The notes below the pieces were generated by a model that was not told the origin of the DNA, did no database searches, and saw only the letters and a list, made by a program, of their open reading frames with translations. The position numbers and the translations under genes were made by a program. A stretch of DNA of 64,000 bases from Aerococcus sp. UBA6277 (GTDB taxonomy: Bacteria > Bacillota > Bacilli > Lactobacillales > Aerococcaceae), in contig NZ_DJUR01000019.1 of assembly GCF_002440555.1 (NCBI RefSeq), positions 1 through 64,000 of the forward strand. The letters are read 5' to 3'. Below are positions 24,688 through 34,005 of this stretch, piece after piece. How positions within the stretch are numbered: position 1 is the first letter of the stretch; each line of letters begins with the position of its first letter.

Positions 24688-25227
24688 ATGACAGTAGAAA
24701 ATACACGAGGATTTGAGAAAATCTCGGCCTATGCCAATGATGAGGCAATTACATTACCAAGACGTTCAACAACTTTATCGGCTGGCTATGATATCGCAGC
24801 AGCTGAAGATATTATTGTACCGGCAATGTGGAAGACTGGTGTGAAGCATGTGCTAAAAGACCTTGCGCATTTAAATGTAGCAGGTGAAGTAGACGAAAGT
24901 GCGATGAAACCAGTGCTAGTGCCAACAGGTTTGAAAGCTTATATGGGCGAGAATGAATACTTACAATTAGCTTGTCGGTCTTCAAACCCGCTTAAACGTG
25001 GGCTTTCATTACCTAATGGGGTAGGTATTGTTGATGCAGATTACTACAATAATGAAAATAATGAAGGTCATTTATTTGTTCAATTAGTAAACTTTGGTTT
25101 ACGTGACGTTCAAATTAAAAAAGGTGAGCGTATTGCGCAAGGGATTTTCCTTTCTTTCTTAACGACTGCTGATGACCAGCCAAGTGATCAAGTACGTGCA
25201 GGTGGTTTTGGCTCTTCTGGTCAATAA
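24688..25227 (+). CDS. dut: dUTP diphosphatase-like protein
   Basis: Trimeric dUTPase family, which removes dUTP and supplies dUMP for thymidylate. The five motifs are present in order: AGYDIAAAED (1), RSSNPLKRG (2), GVGIVDADYY (3), KGERIAQGIF (4) and RAGGFGSSGQ (5). Motif 3 has VGIVDADYYNNENNEG in place of the textbook PGTIDSDYRGE, and an insert of about 20 residues lies between motifs 1 and 2. Both are seen in a Lactobacillales subgroup. ATG 24688 is chosen (AAAGGA 12 bases upstream); ATG 24661 has no site. radA follows. Confidence 0.85.
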   Translation: MTVENTRGFEKISAYANDEAITLPRRSTTLSAGYDIAAAEDIIVPAMWKTGVKHVLKDLAHLNVAGEVDESAMKPVLVPTGLKAYMGENEYLQLACRSSNPLKRGLSLPNGVGIVDADYYNNENNEGHLFVQLVNFGLRDVQIKKGERIAQGIFLSFLTTADDQPSDQVRAGGFGSSGQ

Positions 25228-25274
25228 TCGTCAGTTGCTATTGTTCAAATAAATAGAAAGGAGTGAAGTCCATT

Positions 25275-26657
25275 ATGGCGAAGAAAACGACAACGAAATA
25301 TGTGTGTCAGGCTTGTGGTTATGAGAGTGTGCAGTTCTATGGCAAGTGCCCGAATTGTGGGGCATGGAACCAAATGGAAGAGGAACGCTTATATGGAAAG
25401 ACTATTGCGCATCCTGAAACGCGCGCTGGGCATGCCAATTCAAGCCGAATGAAGCCACAAAAATTGGCGACGGTTCAAGGGGAAGAAACCCCGCGTATCC
25501 AAACCCAATTAGGCGAACTAAATCGCGTCTTAGGTGGCGGTGTCGTGCAAGGTTCGCTGGTTTTAATTGGCGGTGACCCAGGGATTGGGAAGTCAACTTT
25601 AATGCTACAGGTATCAGCTGAATTGCATCAGAGTGCTGGGCCAGTTTTATATGTGTCCGGAGAGGAATCGATGCATCAAATCAAGCTGCGAGCGGACCGA
25701 CTCGGATTTGAAGGTGCTGATTTCTATGTTTATGCGGAAACTGATATGGCGGCTATCCAAGATGCCATTTATGACTTACAACCGCGCTTTGTAGTGATTG
25801 ACTCTATTCAAACTATGACCCACGAGGATGCGACATCAACGGCTGGATCAGTTGGCCAAGTCCGCCAAACGACAGCAGAGTTAATGAAATTAGCCAAGTC
25901 ACAAAACATCGGCATTTTTATCGTTGGGCATGTGACGAAAGAAGGTAACATCGCTGGACCGCGTATTCTGGAACATATGGTGGATACTGTACTGTATTTT
26001 GAGGGTGAGAAGCATGATACTTTCAGGATTTTACGGGCAGTGAAGAACCGGTTTGGATCGACAAATGAAATAGGTGTCTTTGACATGCAACAAGACGGCT
26101 TACATGAAGTGGCTAATCCGTCTGAACTCTTTTTAGAAGAACGGCTAGCTGGCACTAATGGATCAGCGGTGGTTGCTTCGATGGAAGGAACACGACCGAT
26201 TTTAACGGAAATTCAAGCGCTACTTACACCTACCTCGTTTGGGAATGCCCGTAGAACAGCTTCTGGGTTGGACTATTCACGGGTATCACTCATTATGGCT
26301 GTACTTGAGAAGAGAGCTGGTTTAATGCTTCAAAATCAAGATGCCTACCTCAAATCAACTGGTGGTGTCCGTTTAGATGAACCAGCGATTGACCTAGCTA
26401 TAGCAGTAGCTGTGGCTTCTTCATACCGAGAAAAAGAAACCAAACCAACTGATTGTTTCGTTGGAGAAATTGGTTTGACTGGTGAAATTAGACGGGTGAC
26501 AAGAATTGCGGAACGTGTTCAAGAAGCTGAAAAATTAGGTTTTGAGCGGATTTTTATCCCTAAAAATGCCTTATCAGGTTTAACTGGCAAACAAAAAATA
26601 CAAGTAGTTGGTGTAACTACTGTAAGAGAAGTGTTGAATGCGATTTTTCCAAAATAG
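25275..26657 (+). CDS. radA: DNA repair/recombination protein RadA
   Basis: RecA-like DnaB-type helicase acting in branch migration during recombination. The 460-residue protein has the N-terminal four-cysteine zinc finger (CQACGYES…KCPNC). Walker A is [10 protein letters not shown], and the RadA-specific KNRFG is in [13 protein letters not shown] Lon-protease-like C-terminal domain follows ([17 protein letters not shown]). ATG 25275 is preferred to GTG 25263, since AAAGGAG lies between 25257 and 25263. The order dut-radA-yacL-gltX is a conserved Firmicute neighbourhood. Confidence 0.95.
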   Translation: MAKKTTTKYVCQACGYESVQFYGKCPNCGAWNQMEEERLYGKTIAHPETRAGHANSSRMKPQKLATVQGEETPRIQTQLGELNRVLGGGVVQGSLVLIGGDPGIGKSTLMLQVSAELHQSAGPVLYVSGEESMHQIKLRADRLGFEGADFYVYAETDMAAIQDAIYDLQPRFVVIDSIQTMTHEDATSTAGSVGQVRQTTAELMKLAKSQNIGIFIVGHVTKEGNIAGPRILEHMVDTVLYFEGEKHDTFRILRAVKNRFGSTNEIGVFDMQQDGLHEVANPSELFLEERLAGTNGSAVVASMEGTRPILTEIQALLTPTSFGNARRTASGLDYSRVSLIMAVLEKRAGLMLQNQDAYLKSTGGVRLDEPAIDLAIAVAVASSYREKETKPTDCFVGEIGLTGEIRRVTRIAERVQEAEKLGFERIFIPKNALSGLTGKQKIQVVGVTTVREVLNAIFPK

Positions 26658-26667
26658 ATAAATACTG

Positions 26668-26706
26668 GAGAGTTTGGACCGAACGGTATTCAAGCTCTCT
26701 TTTTAT
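26668..26706 (+). terminator. Terminator after radA
   Basis: GAGAGTTTG (26668-26676) pairs with CAAGCTCTC (26691-26699), one wobble, then T-rich. Confidence 0.75.
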
Positions 26707-26776
26707 CTCTAACATGTGTCATATGTTAATTTCAGGTTAAGATGATAAATACTAGACTGTATTTTAAGTAAGTTTA

Positions 26777-26838
26777 TTGTGTAAATGTAAACAAAAAGTT
26801 ATACTATAAAAAGCGGTAGTATAGTAAAGAAACCGCTT
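26777..26838 (+). promoter_or_regulatory. Promoter and leader hairpin of yacL
   Basis: TTGTGT (26777-26782), 17 bp, TATACT (26800-26805). The transcript would begin with a stem AAGCGGT (from 26811) / ACCGCTT (to 26838), ending about 20 bases before the ribosome binding site. The stem may stabilise the 5' end. Confidence 0.65.
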
Positions 26839-26872
26839 CATAATTTACTTTTTAGAAAAGGTGGTGAATAAA

Positions 26873-28066
26873 ATGAACGAAAGGTTTTGGAAAATATTGT
26901 CTCACGTACTCATTGTGATACTAGGATCTTCAATAGGGTATTATGTATTACCGTTACTTTGGGACATGATCAATATCAATATTAGCTTTTTCTATTATCC
27001 ATTGTTTAACATCGTACTTGGTGCAATTATTCTTTTTCTTATTTACGGATTAACACAGCCTTTATTGATGCGTTTTTTTCGCAATATCGAGCGTGACATG
27101 CGTCAGTTATCGATCGAAAAGCTTTTAGTTTCTGCAGTAGGTGTTATTATTGGGCTAGTTTTAGCTTGGTTAATCAACATTCCCTTAGTGGCGATTGGTT
27201 GGCCATTCATTTCAAATATTTTGCCAATTGTCTTAACCATTGTCTTAGGTGTATTAGGTTTCTATATCTTCTCTAATAAGAGCGCTGAGATTATGGAAAT
27301 GCTTACCCGTTTTCCGCAGGTGAGACGTAGTGAATCAACGAATACGGCTATTGCTGAAGATGTACAATCAGATAAGGAGACACAGGAAAGTAACATATCA
27401 ACTCCCTCAGAAGGTCTTGATATATATACGGATGCCTTACTATCACTTAGACAAGCTGCGGATGAGGCTTACCAACCTTATAAAATTTTAGATACATCGG
27501 TGATTATCGATGGACGGATTTTAGATGTCTTAAAAGCCGGCTTTATCGAAGGCGTGATAGTAGTACCCAACTTTGTATTGAAAGAATTACAATACATTGC
27601 AGATTCAGCAGATTCATTGAAGCGAGTTCGTGGCCGTCGCGGTTTGGATATTTTAAATCAAATCCAAGCGCTAGATGATGTGGTGGTAGATTTCTACGCC
27701 GGTGATTTCGATGATGAATCGGAAGTAGACTTAAAATTATTGCGTCTAGCCAAATTAGTGGATGGTGTTGTGGTAACCAATGATTATAACTTGAATAAAG
27801 TGAGTCAATTCCACAAAATTAAAGTATTAAACATTAATGAGTTAGCGAATTCATTGAAATCTGTTGTGATTCCTGGCGAAACGATTTCTGTACATATTGT
27901 AAAAGCTGGTACTGAGCGTCAACAAGGGGTTGCCTACATGGATGATGGCACGATGATTGTTGTTGAAGAAGGGAAACATCATATTGATGAGACCCTTTCA
28001 GTAGAGATCACCTCAGCTATTCAAACCAATGCAGGACGCATGGTCTTTGCCAAAATAGCTGACTAG
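26873..28066 (+). CDS. yacL: Membrane protein with PIN and TRAM domains (YacL family)
   Basis: A 397-residue protein with four N-terminal membrane helices (residues ~5-135), then a PIN ribonuclease-like domain beginning ILDTSVIIDGRILD with acidic residues in DESEVDLKLLRLAK and VVTNDYNLNKV. A C-terminal TRAM domain (PGETISVHIVKAG…GVAYMDDGTMIVVEEG) completes it. The family is universal in Firmicutes beside radA and gltX; a nuclease role is inferred from the PIN fold. ATG 26873 follows AAAGGTGG; the GTG at 26861 is within the binding site. Confidence 0.9.
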   Translation: MNERFWKILSHVLIVILGSSIGYYVLPLLWDMININISFFYYPLFNIVLGAIILFLIYGLTQPLLMRFFRNIERDMRQLSIEKLLVSAVGVIIGLVLAWLINIPLVAIGWPFISNILPIVLTIVLGVLGFYIFSNKSAEIMEMLTRFPQVRRSESTNTAIAEDVQSDKETQESNISTPSEGLDIYTDALLSLRQAADEAYQPYKILDTSVIIDGRILDVLKAGFIEGVIVVPNFVLKELQYIADSADSLKRVRGRRGLDILNQIQALDDVVVDFYAGDFDDESEVDLKLLRLAKLVDGVVVTNDYNLNKVSQFHKIKVLNINELANSLKSVVIPGETISVHIVKAGTERQQGVAYMDDGTMIVVEEGKHHIDETLSVEITSAIQTNAGRMVFAKIAD

Positions 28067-28088
28067 ATATATAATTATAATGATGGAA

Positions 28089-28120
28089 AATTAGGTTGGT
28101 ATTTTTACCAGCCTATTTTG
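28089..28120 (+). terminator. Terminator between yacL and gltX
   Basis: TTAGGTTGGTA and TACCAGCCTA pair around a T-rich loop and are followed by TTTTG; rather weak. Confidence 0.55.
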
Positions 28121-28152
28121 ATTGAAAACATAAGATAAAAGGAGAAATCAAC

Positions 28153-29628
28153 ATGTCAGATAAAGTACGCGTACGCTATGCGCCAAGTCCAACTGGCCAT
28201 TTACATATTGGGAATGCTCGTACCGCCTTGTTCAACTATTTATTCGCTCGTCACAACGGCGGGGAATTTATTATTCGTATTGAAGATACCGATACAAAAC
28301 GGAATCTTGAGGACGGAGAAAGATCTCAACTAGAAAACTTACGGTGGTTGGGTATTGAGTGGGATGAAGGTCCAGATAAGCCAGGTGAATACGGCCCTTA
28401 CCGTCAATCTGAACGTAAAGATATCTACGACCGTTACCTAACAGAATTACTAGACAAAGGCTTGGCTTACTATGCATTTGATACATCTGAGGAAATCGAA
28501 GCAGAACACGAAGCGCAAGTCGCAAATGGTGAAACACCACGTTATATTGGTAAATGGCGTGATAAATCACAAGAAGAAATCGACGCAGCACGTGCAGAAG
28601 GCCGTCCAGAAACAATCCGTTTCCGCGTACCTGACAACACCACATATACCTTTGATGACATGGTAAAAGGGGAAATCTCTTTCGAATCAGCAGCGATTTC
28701 AGGTGACTTTGTTATCCGCAAACAAGATGGTATGCCGACATACAACTTCGCTGTTGTGGTGGATGACCATTTGATGGAAATTACACACGTATTGCGTGGT
28801 GACGACCATATTGCGAACACACCTAAACAATTAATGATTTATGACGCATTAGGATTTGAACGTCCAACATTCGGTCATATGACATTAATCGTTAACGCTG
28901 AAACAGGTAAAAAATTATCTAAACGTGACGGTTCAATCTTACAATTTATCGAACAATACCGTGATTTAGGTTACCTACCGGATGCAATGTTTAACTTTAT
29001 TACATTATTAGGTTGGTCTCCAAAAGGCGAAGAAGAAATCTTCTCACATGATGAATTAATTGAGATCTTCGATACTGACCGTTTGAGTAAATCACCAGCA
29101 GCCTTTGACAACAAAAAACTAGAATGGATCAATAACCGTTATATGAAAGCAGCGGATGCTGAAGACGTAGCGAAATTAGCGATTGACCATCTACAAAGAG
29201 CTGGTCGTATATCTGAGACATCAACAGCAGAAGAACGTGCATGGACTGAAAAATTAGTTTCATTATATAAAGATGAAATGTCATATGCAGCTGAAATCGT
29301 TGATTTATCAGACATGTTCTTCCAAGATGAACTACACATCGCAGATGATGCTAAAGAAGTATTAGCTGGTGAAGGTGTAGCGGATGTCTTAAAAGCCTTC
29401 CAAGCGAAATTAGCTGAAATTCCAGCTGATGACTTCAAAGAAGAAAATATTATGGCAGCAATCAAAGCTGTTCAAAAAGAAACTGGCGTAAAAGGTAAAA
29501 ACTTATATATGCCAATCCGTGTAGCTACTTCAGGTGCACAACACGGTCCTTCTATTGGTTTAACAATTGAAGTATTGGGTAAAGAAAAAGTAGCCCACCA
29601 CTTAGACCAAGCTCTAGCAAGTTTATAA
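28153..29628 (+). CDS. gltX: Glutamate--tRNA ligase
   Basis: Class I aminoacyl-tRNA synthetase charging tRNA-Glu (and usually tRNA-Gln in Firmicutes, where the Gln is then made by amidation). The HIGH motif lies in [14 protein letters not shown] near residues 9-22 and the KMSKS equivalent in KKLSKRDGS near residue 255. The 491 residues are full length. AAAGGAG precedes ATG 28153. No cysE lies between gltX and cysS here; cysS is 14 kb away. Confidence 0.97.
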   Translation: MSDKVRVRYAPSPTGHLHIGNARTALFNYLFARHNGGEFIIRIEDTDTKRNLEDGERSQLENLRWLGIEWDEGPDKPGEYGPYRQSERKDIYDRYLTELLDKGLAYYAFDTSEEIEAEHEAQVANGETPRYIGKWRDKSQEEIDAARAEGRPETIRFRVPDNTTYTFDDMVKGEISFESAAISGDFVIRKQDGMPTYNFAVVVDDHLMEITHVLRGDDHIANTPKQLMIYDALGFERPTFGHMTLIVNAETGKKLSKRDGSILQFIEQYRDLGYLPDAMFNFITLLGWSPKGEEEIFSHDELIEIFDTDRLSKSPAAFDNKKLEWINNRYMKAADAEDVAKLAIDHLQRAGRISETSTAEERAWTEKLVSLYKDEMSYAAEIVDLSDMFFQDELHIADDAKEVLAGEGVADVLKAFQAKLAEIPADDFKEENIMAAIKAVQKETGVKGKNLYMPIRVATSGAQHGPSIGLTIEVLGKEKVAHHLDQALASL

Positions 29629-29645
29629 TCAAACATTTAACATCC

Positions 29646-29680
29646 CCTATCTAAGCTTAAAAACTTGGATAGGTTTTTTT
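29646..29680 (+). terminator. Terminator after gltX
   Basis: CCTATCTAAG (29646-29655) / CTTGGATAGG (29664-29673) and T7. Confidence 0.85.
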
Positions 29681-29860
29681 ATATTTAAACGGTACAAAAA
29701 GCTATAAGTAAATACAAAATTTGCTTAAATTTTGTCGAAAATCACCATCGTATTTATGTATAAAAAAATATAAAACGTTTAAAAATCCCTAATTTATCGT
29801 ATTCTATGAAAATTAGAAGATACAATTTGTTATTTCTTTTAGGAAACTTGTGAATAAGGA

Positions 29861-29950
29861 TTGATAATAGTTCATCTCCACCCCTATACTATGACTAGAT
29901 TAAACACAATATATAGGGTTAAAAAATAAACAAACCACAATTTATTGTGT
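29861..29950 (+). promoter_or_regulatory. nrd promoter with two NrdR boxes
   Basis: TTGATA (29861-29866), 18 bp, TATACT (29885-29890). Downstream are two NrdR-type sites: ACACAATATATAGGGT (29904-29919) and CCACAATTTATTGTGT (29935-29950). Their centres are 31 bp apart, three helical turns, as expected for NrdR pairs. Repression of nrdHIEF by NrdR when dATP is high is the inference. Confidence 0.75.
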
Positions 29951-29979
29951 TATTTAATAAAAAGCGAGGAGTAATGACC

Positions 29980-30219
29980 ATGACTATTACAGTTTACGCA
30001 AAGAGTGGCTGCCCACAATGTGTATTTGCTAAGAAATACCTTGAAGCGAAAAAAATTCCTTTTGAAGAGAAACGGGTAGATCTAGAGGACATGTATCTAG
30101 ATGAAGTAAAAGAATTAGGGTATTTGTCTTTACCAGTAATTGCAGACTCAACAGGAAACCATTTCAATGGTTATAGACCTGAAAAGATGGAAGCTTTGGT
30201 GGAAGCATGGCAAGCATAG
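29980..30219 (+). CDS. nrdH: Glutaredoxin-like protein NrdH
   Basis: Thioredoxin-fold electron donor for the class Ib ribonucleotide reductase. The 79-residue protein starts MTITVYAKSGCPQC; the redox pair is CPQC rather than the CVQC or CMQC of most NrdH. The C-terminal LPVIADSTGNHFNGYRPEKM is typical. ATG 29980 is chosen because GAGGAG (29966-29971) is eight bases away. It overlaps nrdI by 13 bases. Confidence 0.9.
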   Translation: MTITVYAKSGCPQCVFAKKYLEAKKIPFEEKRVDLEDMYLDEVKELGYLSLPVIADSTGNHFNGYRPEKMEALVEAWQA

Positions 30220-30611
30220 TTTATTATTCATTAACGGGTCAAACCAAACGTTTTATCAATAAAGTTCAAGGCTTCGATACTTATGAGATTTCATCAGCAG
30301 TAGCACCAGTGAAAATGACTGAGCCTTTTATTATGGTGATTCCATCATATGAAAGTCATGTGTATGGTGACGTGATTGAAACGGCTGAAGAATTTTTAGA
30401 ATGGGCGGATAATGCAAATTTATGCAAGGGCTTTTTTGGTGGGGGTAACCGCAACTTTGCCCAATTATTCTGTGTAACAGTAAAGGAACTATCTGCTGAG
30501 TTTGATATTCCTGTCTTACATGGATTTGAGTTCCAAGGATCTGCCTATGACGTGGCTAAGTTAACAGAGGAGTTAGAGAAAATTGACAGATACCAAGAAA
30601 TTAAAAATTGA
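30207..30611 (+). CDS. nrdI: Flavodoxin-like protein NrdI
   Basis: Flavoprotein that generates the oxidant assembling the manganese-tyrosyl cofactor of NrdF. The 134-residue protein has the N-terminal VYYSLTGQTKRFI FMN loop, IPSYES and the GGGNRNFAQLFC flavin segment. The start overlaps the end of nrdH, suggesting translational coupling. The 3' end overlaps the TTG start of nrdE. Confidence 0.93.
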   Translation: MASIVYYSLTGQTKRFINKVQGFDTYEISSAVAPVKMTEPFIMVIPSYESHVYGDVIETAEEFLEWADNANLCKGFFGGGNRNFAQLFCVTVKELSAEFDIPVLHGFEFQGSAYDVAKLTEELEKIDRYQEIKN

Positions 30612-32781
30612 AAATACGAAAGACATTACTTATTTTAAGCTTAACAATATGGTAAACATCCCAACTGCTGACAAGCAAATACAATTAAATAAAGACCGTG
30701 AAGCGGTTAGGGCTTATTTCTTAGAATATGTGAACCCGAATACGGTTTTCTTCCATACATTAGAAGAAAAATTACAGTATTTAGTAGACAACGATTATAT
30801 TGAAGAAGGCTTCTTAAATAAGTATTCTTTCGATTTCATCCAATCCTTGTTTGATCATTTGTATAGCCATAAGTTCCGCTTCAAGAGCTTTATGGGTGCT
30901 TACAAGTTTTACACGCAATATGCCCTAAAAACCAATGACAACAAACGATTTTTAGAAAGATATGAAGATCGAATTGCTTTTACTGCTTTGTATTTAGCAG
31001 AAGGCAACGAAGATTTAGCTTGGCATATTGCTGAAGAGCACATTGAACACCGTCTACAAATGGCTACACCTACCTTCTTAAACGCTGGTAAAAAGCGTCG
31101 CGGTGAGATGGTTTCTTGCTTCTTAATTGATGTCCAAGATAATATGGAGTCGATTGGTCGTGCAGTAAATTCCTCACTTCAACTTTCTAAACGAGGTGGT
31201 GGTGTAGGGGTTAACTTGTCTAACCTTCGCGAAGCGGGAGCCGCAATTAAGGGTATTGAAAATGCTGGTTCAGGTGTTGTGCCAGTAATGAAACTGTTAG
31301 AAGATGCCTTTTCTTATGCTAACCAATTGGGTCAACGAAATGGTGCTGGGGTTGTTTATTTAAACGCCTTCCACCCGGATGTGTATGAGTTCTTATCTAC
31401 TAAAAAAGAAAATGCCGATGAGAAAATTCGCGTGAAGACCCTATCTTTAGGACTGGTTGTGCCTGATAAATATTATGAACTATTGAAAACAAATGAACCT
31501 ATGTACTTGTTTAGCCCATATGACGTGGAAAGAATCTACGGCGAGCCATTTGGTTACGTGGATATCACTGAACACTACGAGAATATGGTCGCCAACAAAG
31601 AAATCAAGAAATATAAAATCAATGCTAGGGAATTAGAACAAGAGATTTCTCGTCTGCAACAAGAGTCTGGTTATCCTTACATCATGAATGTGGATACGGC
31701 CAACCGGGAAAATCCAGTCAATGGGACCATTACCATGTCTAACTTATGTTCTGAAATCATGCAAGTGCAAAAGCCATCTACTCTAAATGAAGATTTAACA
31801 TATGAAGAAGTTGGTTTAGATATTTCTTGTAACTTGGCTTCAACCAATATCACGGAAATGTTGAAGGCGAATGACTTTGAAAAAGCGGTGGATACAGCTG
31901 TGCGTGCTTTAACTGCAGTTTCTGATATGACCTCAATCCAAGCAGTACCAAGTGTTGAACGCGGGAATTCAGCCTATAACTCGATTGGATTGGGGGCGAT
32001 GGGACTACATACAGCCCTTGCTACCAACCAAATTCATTATGGGTCATCTGAAGCGCTAGAGTTAACGGATGCTTACTTTATGGCATTACGTTACTATGCC
32101 TTGAAGACCTCTAACCAGATTGCTAAGGAACGTGGAGAAAGCTTCTTTGAATTTGACCAATCAGCTTATGCTGATGGTTCTTACATTCGTGACCGTTACA
32201 TTAACAACCAAGAACCGTTCGTTTTCCAGTCTGAGAAGGTAGCTAAGCTATTCGACCATATTCACCTGCCAACACCTGAAGACTGGCAAGCATTGAACGA
32301 GGCGATTATGACAGACGGCCTGTACAACGCCTACCTGTTAACCGTTGCACCAACCGGATCGATTTCATATATCAACGAAGCATCGTCATCTATTCATCCA
32401 ATTGTGCATCTAATTGAAAATCGTCAAGAAACGAATATTGGGTCAATGTTTTATCCAGCACCATACTTGGATGATGATACTATCCAGTATTACAAATCTG
32501 CTTACGAAACGGATATGCGTCAAGTAATCGATACTTATGCAACAGCACAAAAACATATTGACCAAGGGATGTCCTTGACCCTGTTTATGCAATCAACTAT
32601 TCCACAAGGTTTATATGAATGGAAAAATGGTAATACGGACAAAATGACTACTCGTGACCTTAACCGCTTGCGTAATTATGCTTGGGCACAAGGGATCAAA
32701 TCGATTTACTATGTGCGGACTTATACAGATGACTCCGATAAAGAAATTGGCGTTGACCAATGTGAATCATGTGTGATTTAA
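30583..32781 (+). CDS. nrdE: Class Ib ribonucleoside-diphosphate reductase, alpha subunit NrdE
   Basis: Catalytic subunit converting NDPs to dNDPs. Seen are EMVSCFLIDVQDNM (active-site Cys), SKRGGGVGVNLSNLR, the finger-loop region NLCSEIMQVQ, PTGSISYINEASSSIHP and the C-terminal CESC redox tail. At 732 residues it is full length. The TTG start at 30583 is preferred because family members begin upstream of the YFKLNN segment and GAGGAG lies ten bases before it. It overlaps nrdI by 29 bases. An ATG at about 30649 would lose conserved sequence. Confidence 0.92.
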   Translation: MTDTKKLKIENTKDITYFKLNNMVNIPTADKQIQLNKDREAVRAYFLEYVNPNTVFFHTLEEKLQYLVDNDYIEEGFLNKYSFDFIQSLFDHLYSHKFRFKSFMGAYKFYTQYALKTNDNKRFLERYEDRIAFTALYLAEGNEDLAWHIAEEHIEHRLQMATPTFLNAGKKRRGEMVSCFLIDVQDNMESIGRAVNSSLQLSKRGGGVGVNLSNLREAGAAIKGIENAGSGVVPVMKLLEDAFSYANQLGQRNGAGVVYLNAFHPDVYEFLSTKKENADEKIRVKTLSLGLVVPDKYYELLKTNEPMYLFSPYDVERIYGEPFGYVDITEHYENMVANKEIKKYKINARELEQEISRLQQESGYPYIMNVDTANRENPVNGTITMSNLCSEIMQVQKPSTLNEDLTYEEVGLDISCNLASTNITEMLKANDFEKAVDTAVRALTAVSDMTSIQAVPSVERGNSAYNSIGLGAMGLHTALATNQIHYGSSEALELTDAYFMALRYYALKTSNQIAKERGESFFEFDQSAYADGSYIRDRYINNQEPFVFQSEKVAKLFDHIHLPTPEDWQALNEAIMTDGLYNAYLLTVAPTGSISYINEASSSIHPIVHLIENRQETNIGSMFYPAPYLDDDTIQYYKSAYETDMRQVIDTYATAQKHIDQGMSLTLFMQSTIPQGLYEWKNGNTDKMTTRDLNRLRNYAWAQGIKSIYYVRTYTDDSDKEIGVDQCESCVI

Positions 32782-32806
32782 AACGTAAACGAGAGGAAAA
32801 TTAATA

Positions 32807-33823
32807 ATGACACAAGAAAATAAAAAATACTTTAACCAGATTTTGGGTGGAGAACCAACAAATGATCATGTTTTATACTATAAATCCATCGACTGGGACC
32901 GGGTAGAAGATGCGATTGATAAGTCAACATGGGAAAAATTGACCTCACAATTTTGGTTGGATACACGTATTCCGGTATCTAATGACCGTGATGATTGGCG
33001 AATCCTAACTGATGAAGAACGTGATGTAGCCAACAAAGCCTTTGCTGGCTTAACAGCTTTAGATACTTTACAGTCTGAAGAAGGCGCAAACGTTATGCGT
33101 GATGCTGTTCGGACACAACACGAAGAAGCGGTATTGAACAATATCCTATTTATGGAGTCAGTACATGCTAAATCTTATTCAACAATTTTTATTTCATTGA
33201 ATACAACTCGTGAAATTGATGAGATTTTTGACTGGGCTAACAACAACGAATACCTTCAATACAAGGCGCGTCGTATCAACGAAATTTACCAAAATGGTAC
33301 TGGTCTACAACAAAAAATCGCTAGTGTATTCCTAGAAACTTACTTATTTTACTCAGGATTTTATGCACCACTTTGGTATTTAGGTAATAATAAACTAGAG
33401 AATGTAGCTGAAATTATCAAGTTGATTATTCGTGATGAGTCTGTTCACGGTACTTATCTAGGTTATAAATTTCAATTAGGCTACAACCAACTTTCAACTG
33501 ATGAACAAAATGCATTAAAAGACTGGATGTATGCGCTGCTATTTGACTTAATGGAAAATGAAGAGAAATATACCGAAGAAATCTATACACAAGTAGGCTG
33601 GACGAAAGAAGTTAATACCTTTGTACATTATAATGCCAATAAGGCCTTACAAAACTTAGGATTTGAACCCTTCTATCCGGACGGGACAGCAGAAAATGTT
33701 AACCCAATTGTGATGAATGGTATTTCAACAGATTCAAGTAACCATGACTTCTTCTCACAAGTAGGAAATTCATACTTAATGGGTGAATCAGAAGCGATGG
33801 GCGACGATGATTACGACTTTTAA
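32807..33823 (+). CDS. nrdF: Class Ib ribonucleoside-diphosphate reductase, beta subunit NrdF
   Basis: Radical-generating metal subunit (di-Mn/Fe with tyrosyl radical). The 338-residue protein shows metal ligands in LTALDTLQSEEG, ILFMESVHAKSYS and IIRDESVHGTYLGYKFQ, and the C-terminal acidic SEAMGDDDYDF that docks on NrdE. GAGAGGAAA precedes ATG 32807. It completes nrdHIEF, the aerobic reductase operon. Confidence 0.96.
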   Translation: MTQENKKYFNQILGGEPTNDHVLYYKSIDWDRVEDAIDKSTWEKLTSQFWLDTRIPVSNDRDDWRILTDEERDVANKAFAGLTALDTLQSEEGANVMRDAVRTQHEEAVLNNILFMESVHAKSYSTIFISLNTTREIDEIFDWANNNEYLQYKARRINEIYQNGTGLQQKIASVFLETYLFYSGFYAPLWYLGNNKLENVAEIIKLIIRDESVHGTYLGYKFQLGYNQLSTDEQNALKDWMYALLFDLMENEEKYTEEIYTQVGWTKEVNTFVHYNANKALQNLGFEPFYPDGTAENVNPIVMNGISTDSSNHDFFSQVGNSYLMGESEAMGDDDYDF

Positions 33824-33843
33824 ATGTCCAATCAGTATAAGTA

Positions 33844-33871
33844 AAAAAACTGGTTCTCAAGCCAGTTTTTT
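33844..33871 (+). terminator. Terminator after nrdF
   Basis: AAAAAACTGG (33844-33853) / CCAGTTTTTT (33862-33871), perfect ten-base stem with U tail. Confidence 0.88.
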
Positions 33872-33934
33872 GTGGTTAAATAAGCCTTTTATGCAGATTA
33901 ACCGACATCCATGAGAAATTATTCGTAGTTTCAC

Positions 33935-33968
33935 CGAACAATCCCTTGCAATGGAAATATATTGTTCG
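33935..33968 (+). promoter_or_regulatory. Inverted PurBox pair upstream of xpt
   Basis: CGAACAAT (33935-33942) and its exact reverse complement ATTGTTCG (33961-33968), 18 bp apart, lie 38-71 bases before the xpt start. Paired inverted CGAA-centred boxes are the PurR target in Firmicutes. No guanine riboswitch sequence is present in the leader. Confidence 0.7.
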
Positions 33969-34005
33969 TACAATGGAGGTAACAAAAATAAAGGGGCTAT
34001 TTATC

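Noticed and set aside
33872-34005. Guanine riboswitch before xpt
   Set aside because: The three-way-junction core sequences are not present; only the PurBox pair is seen.
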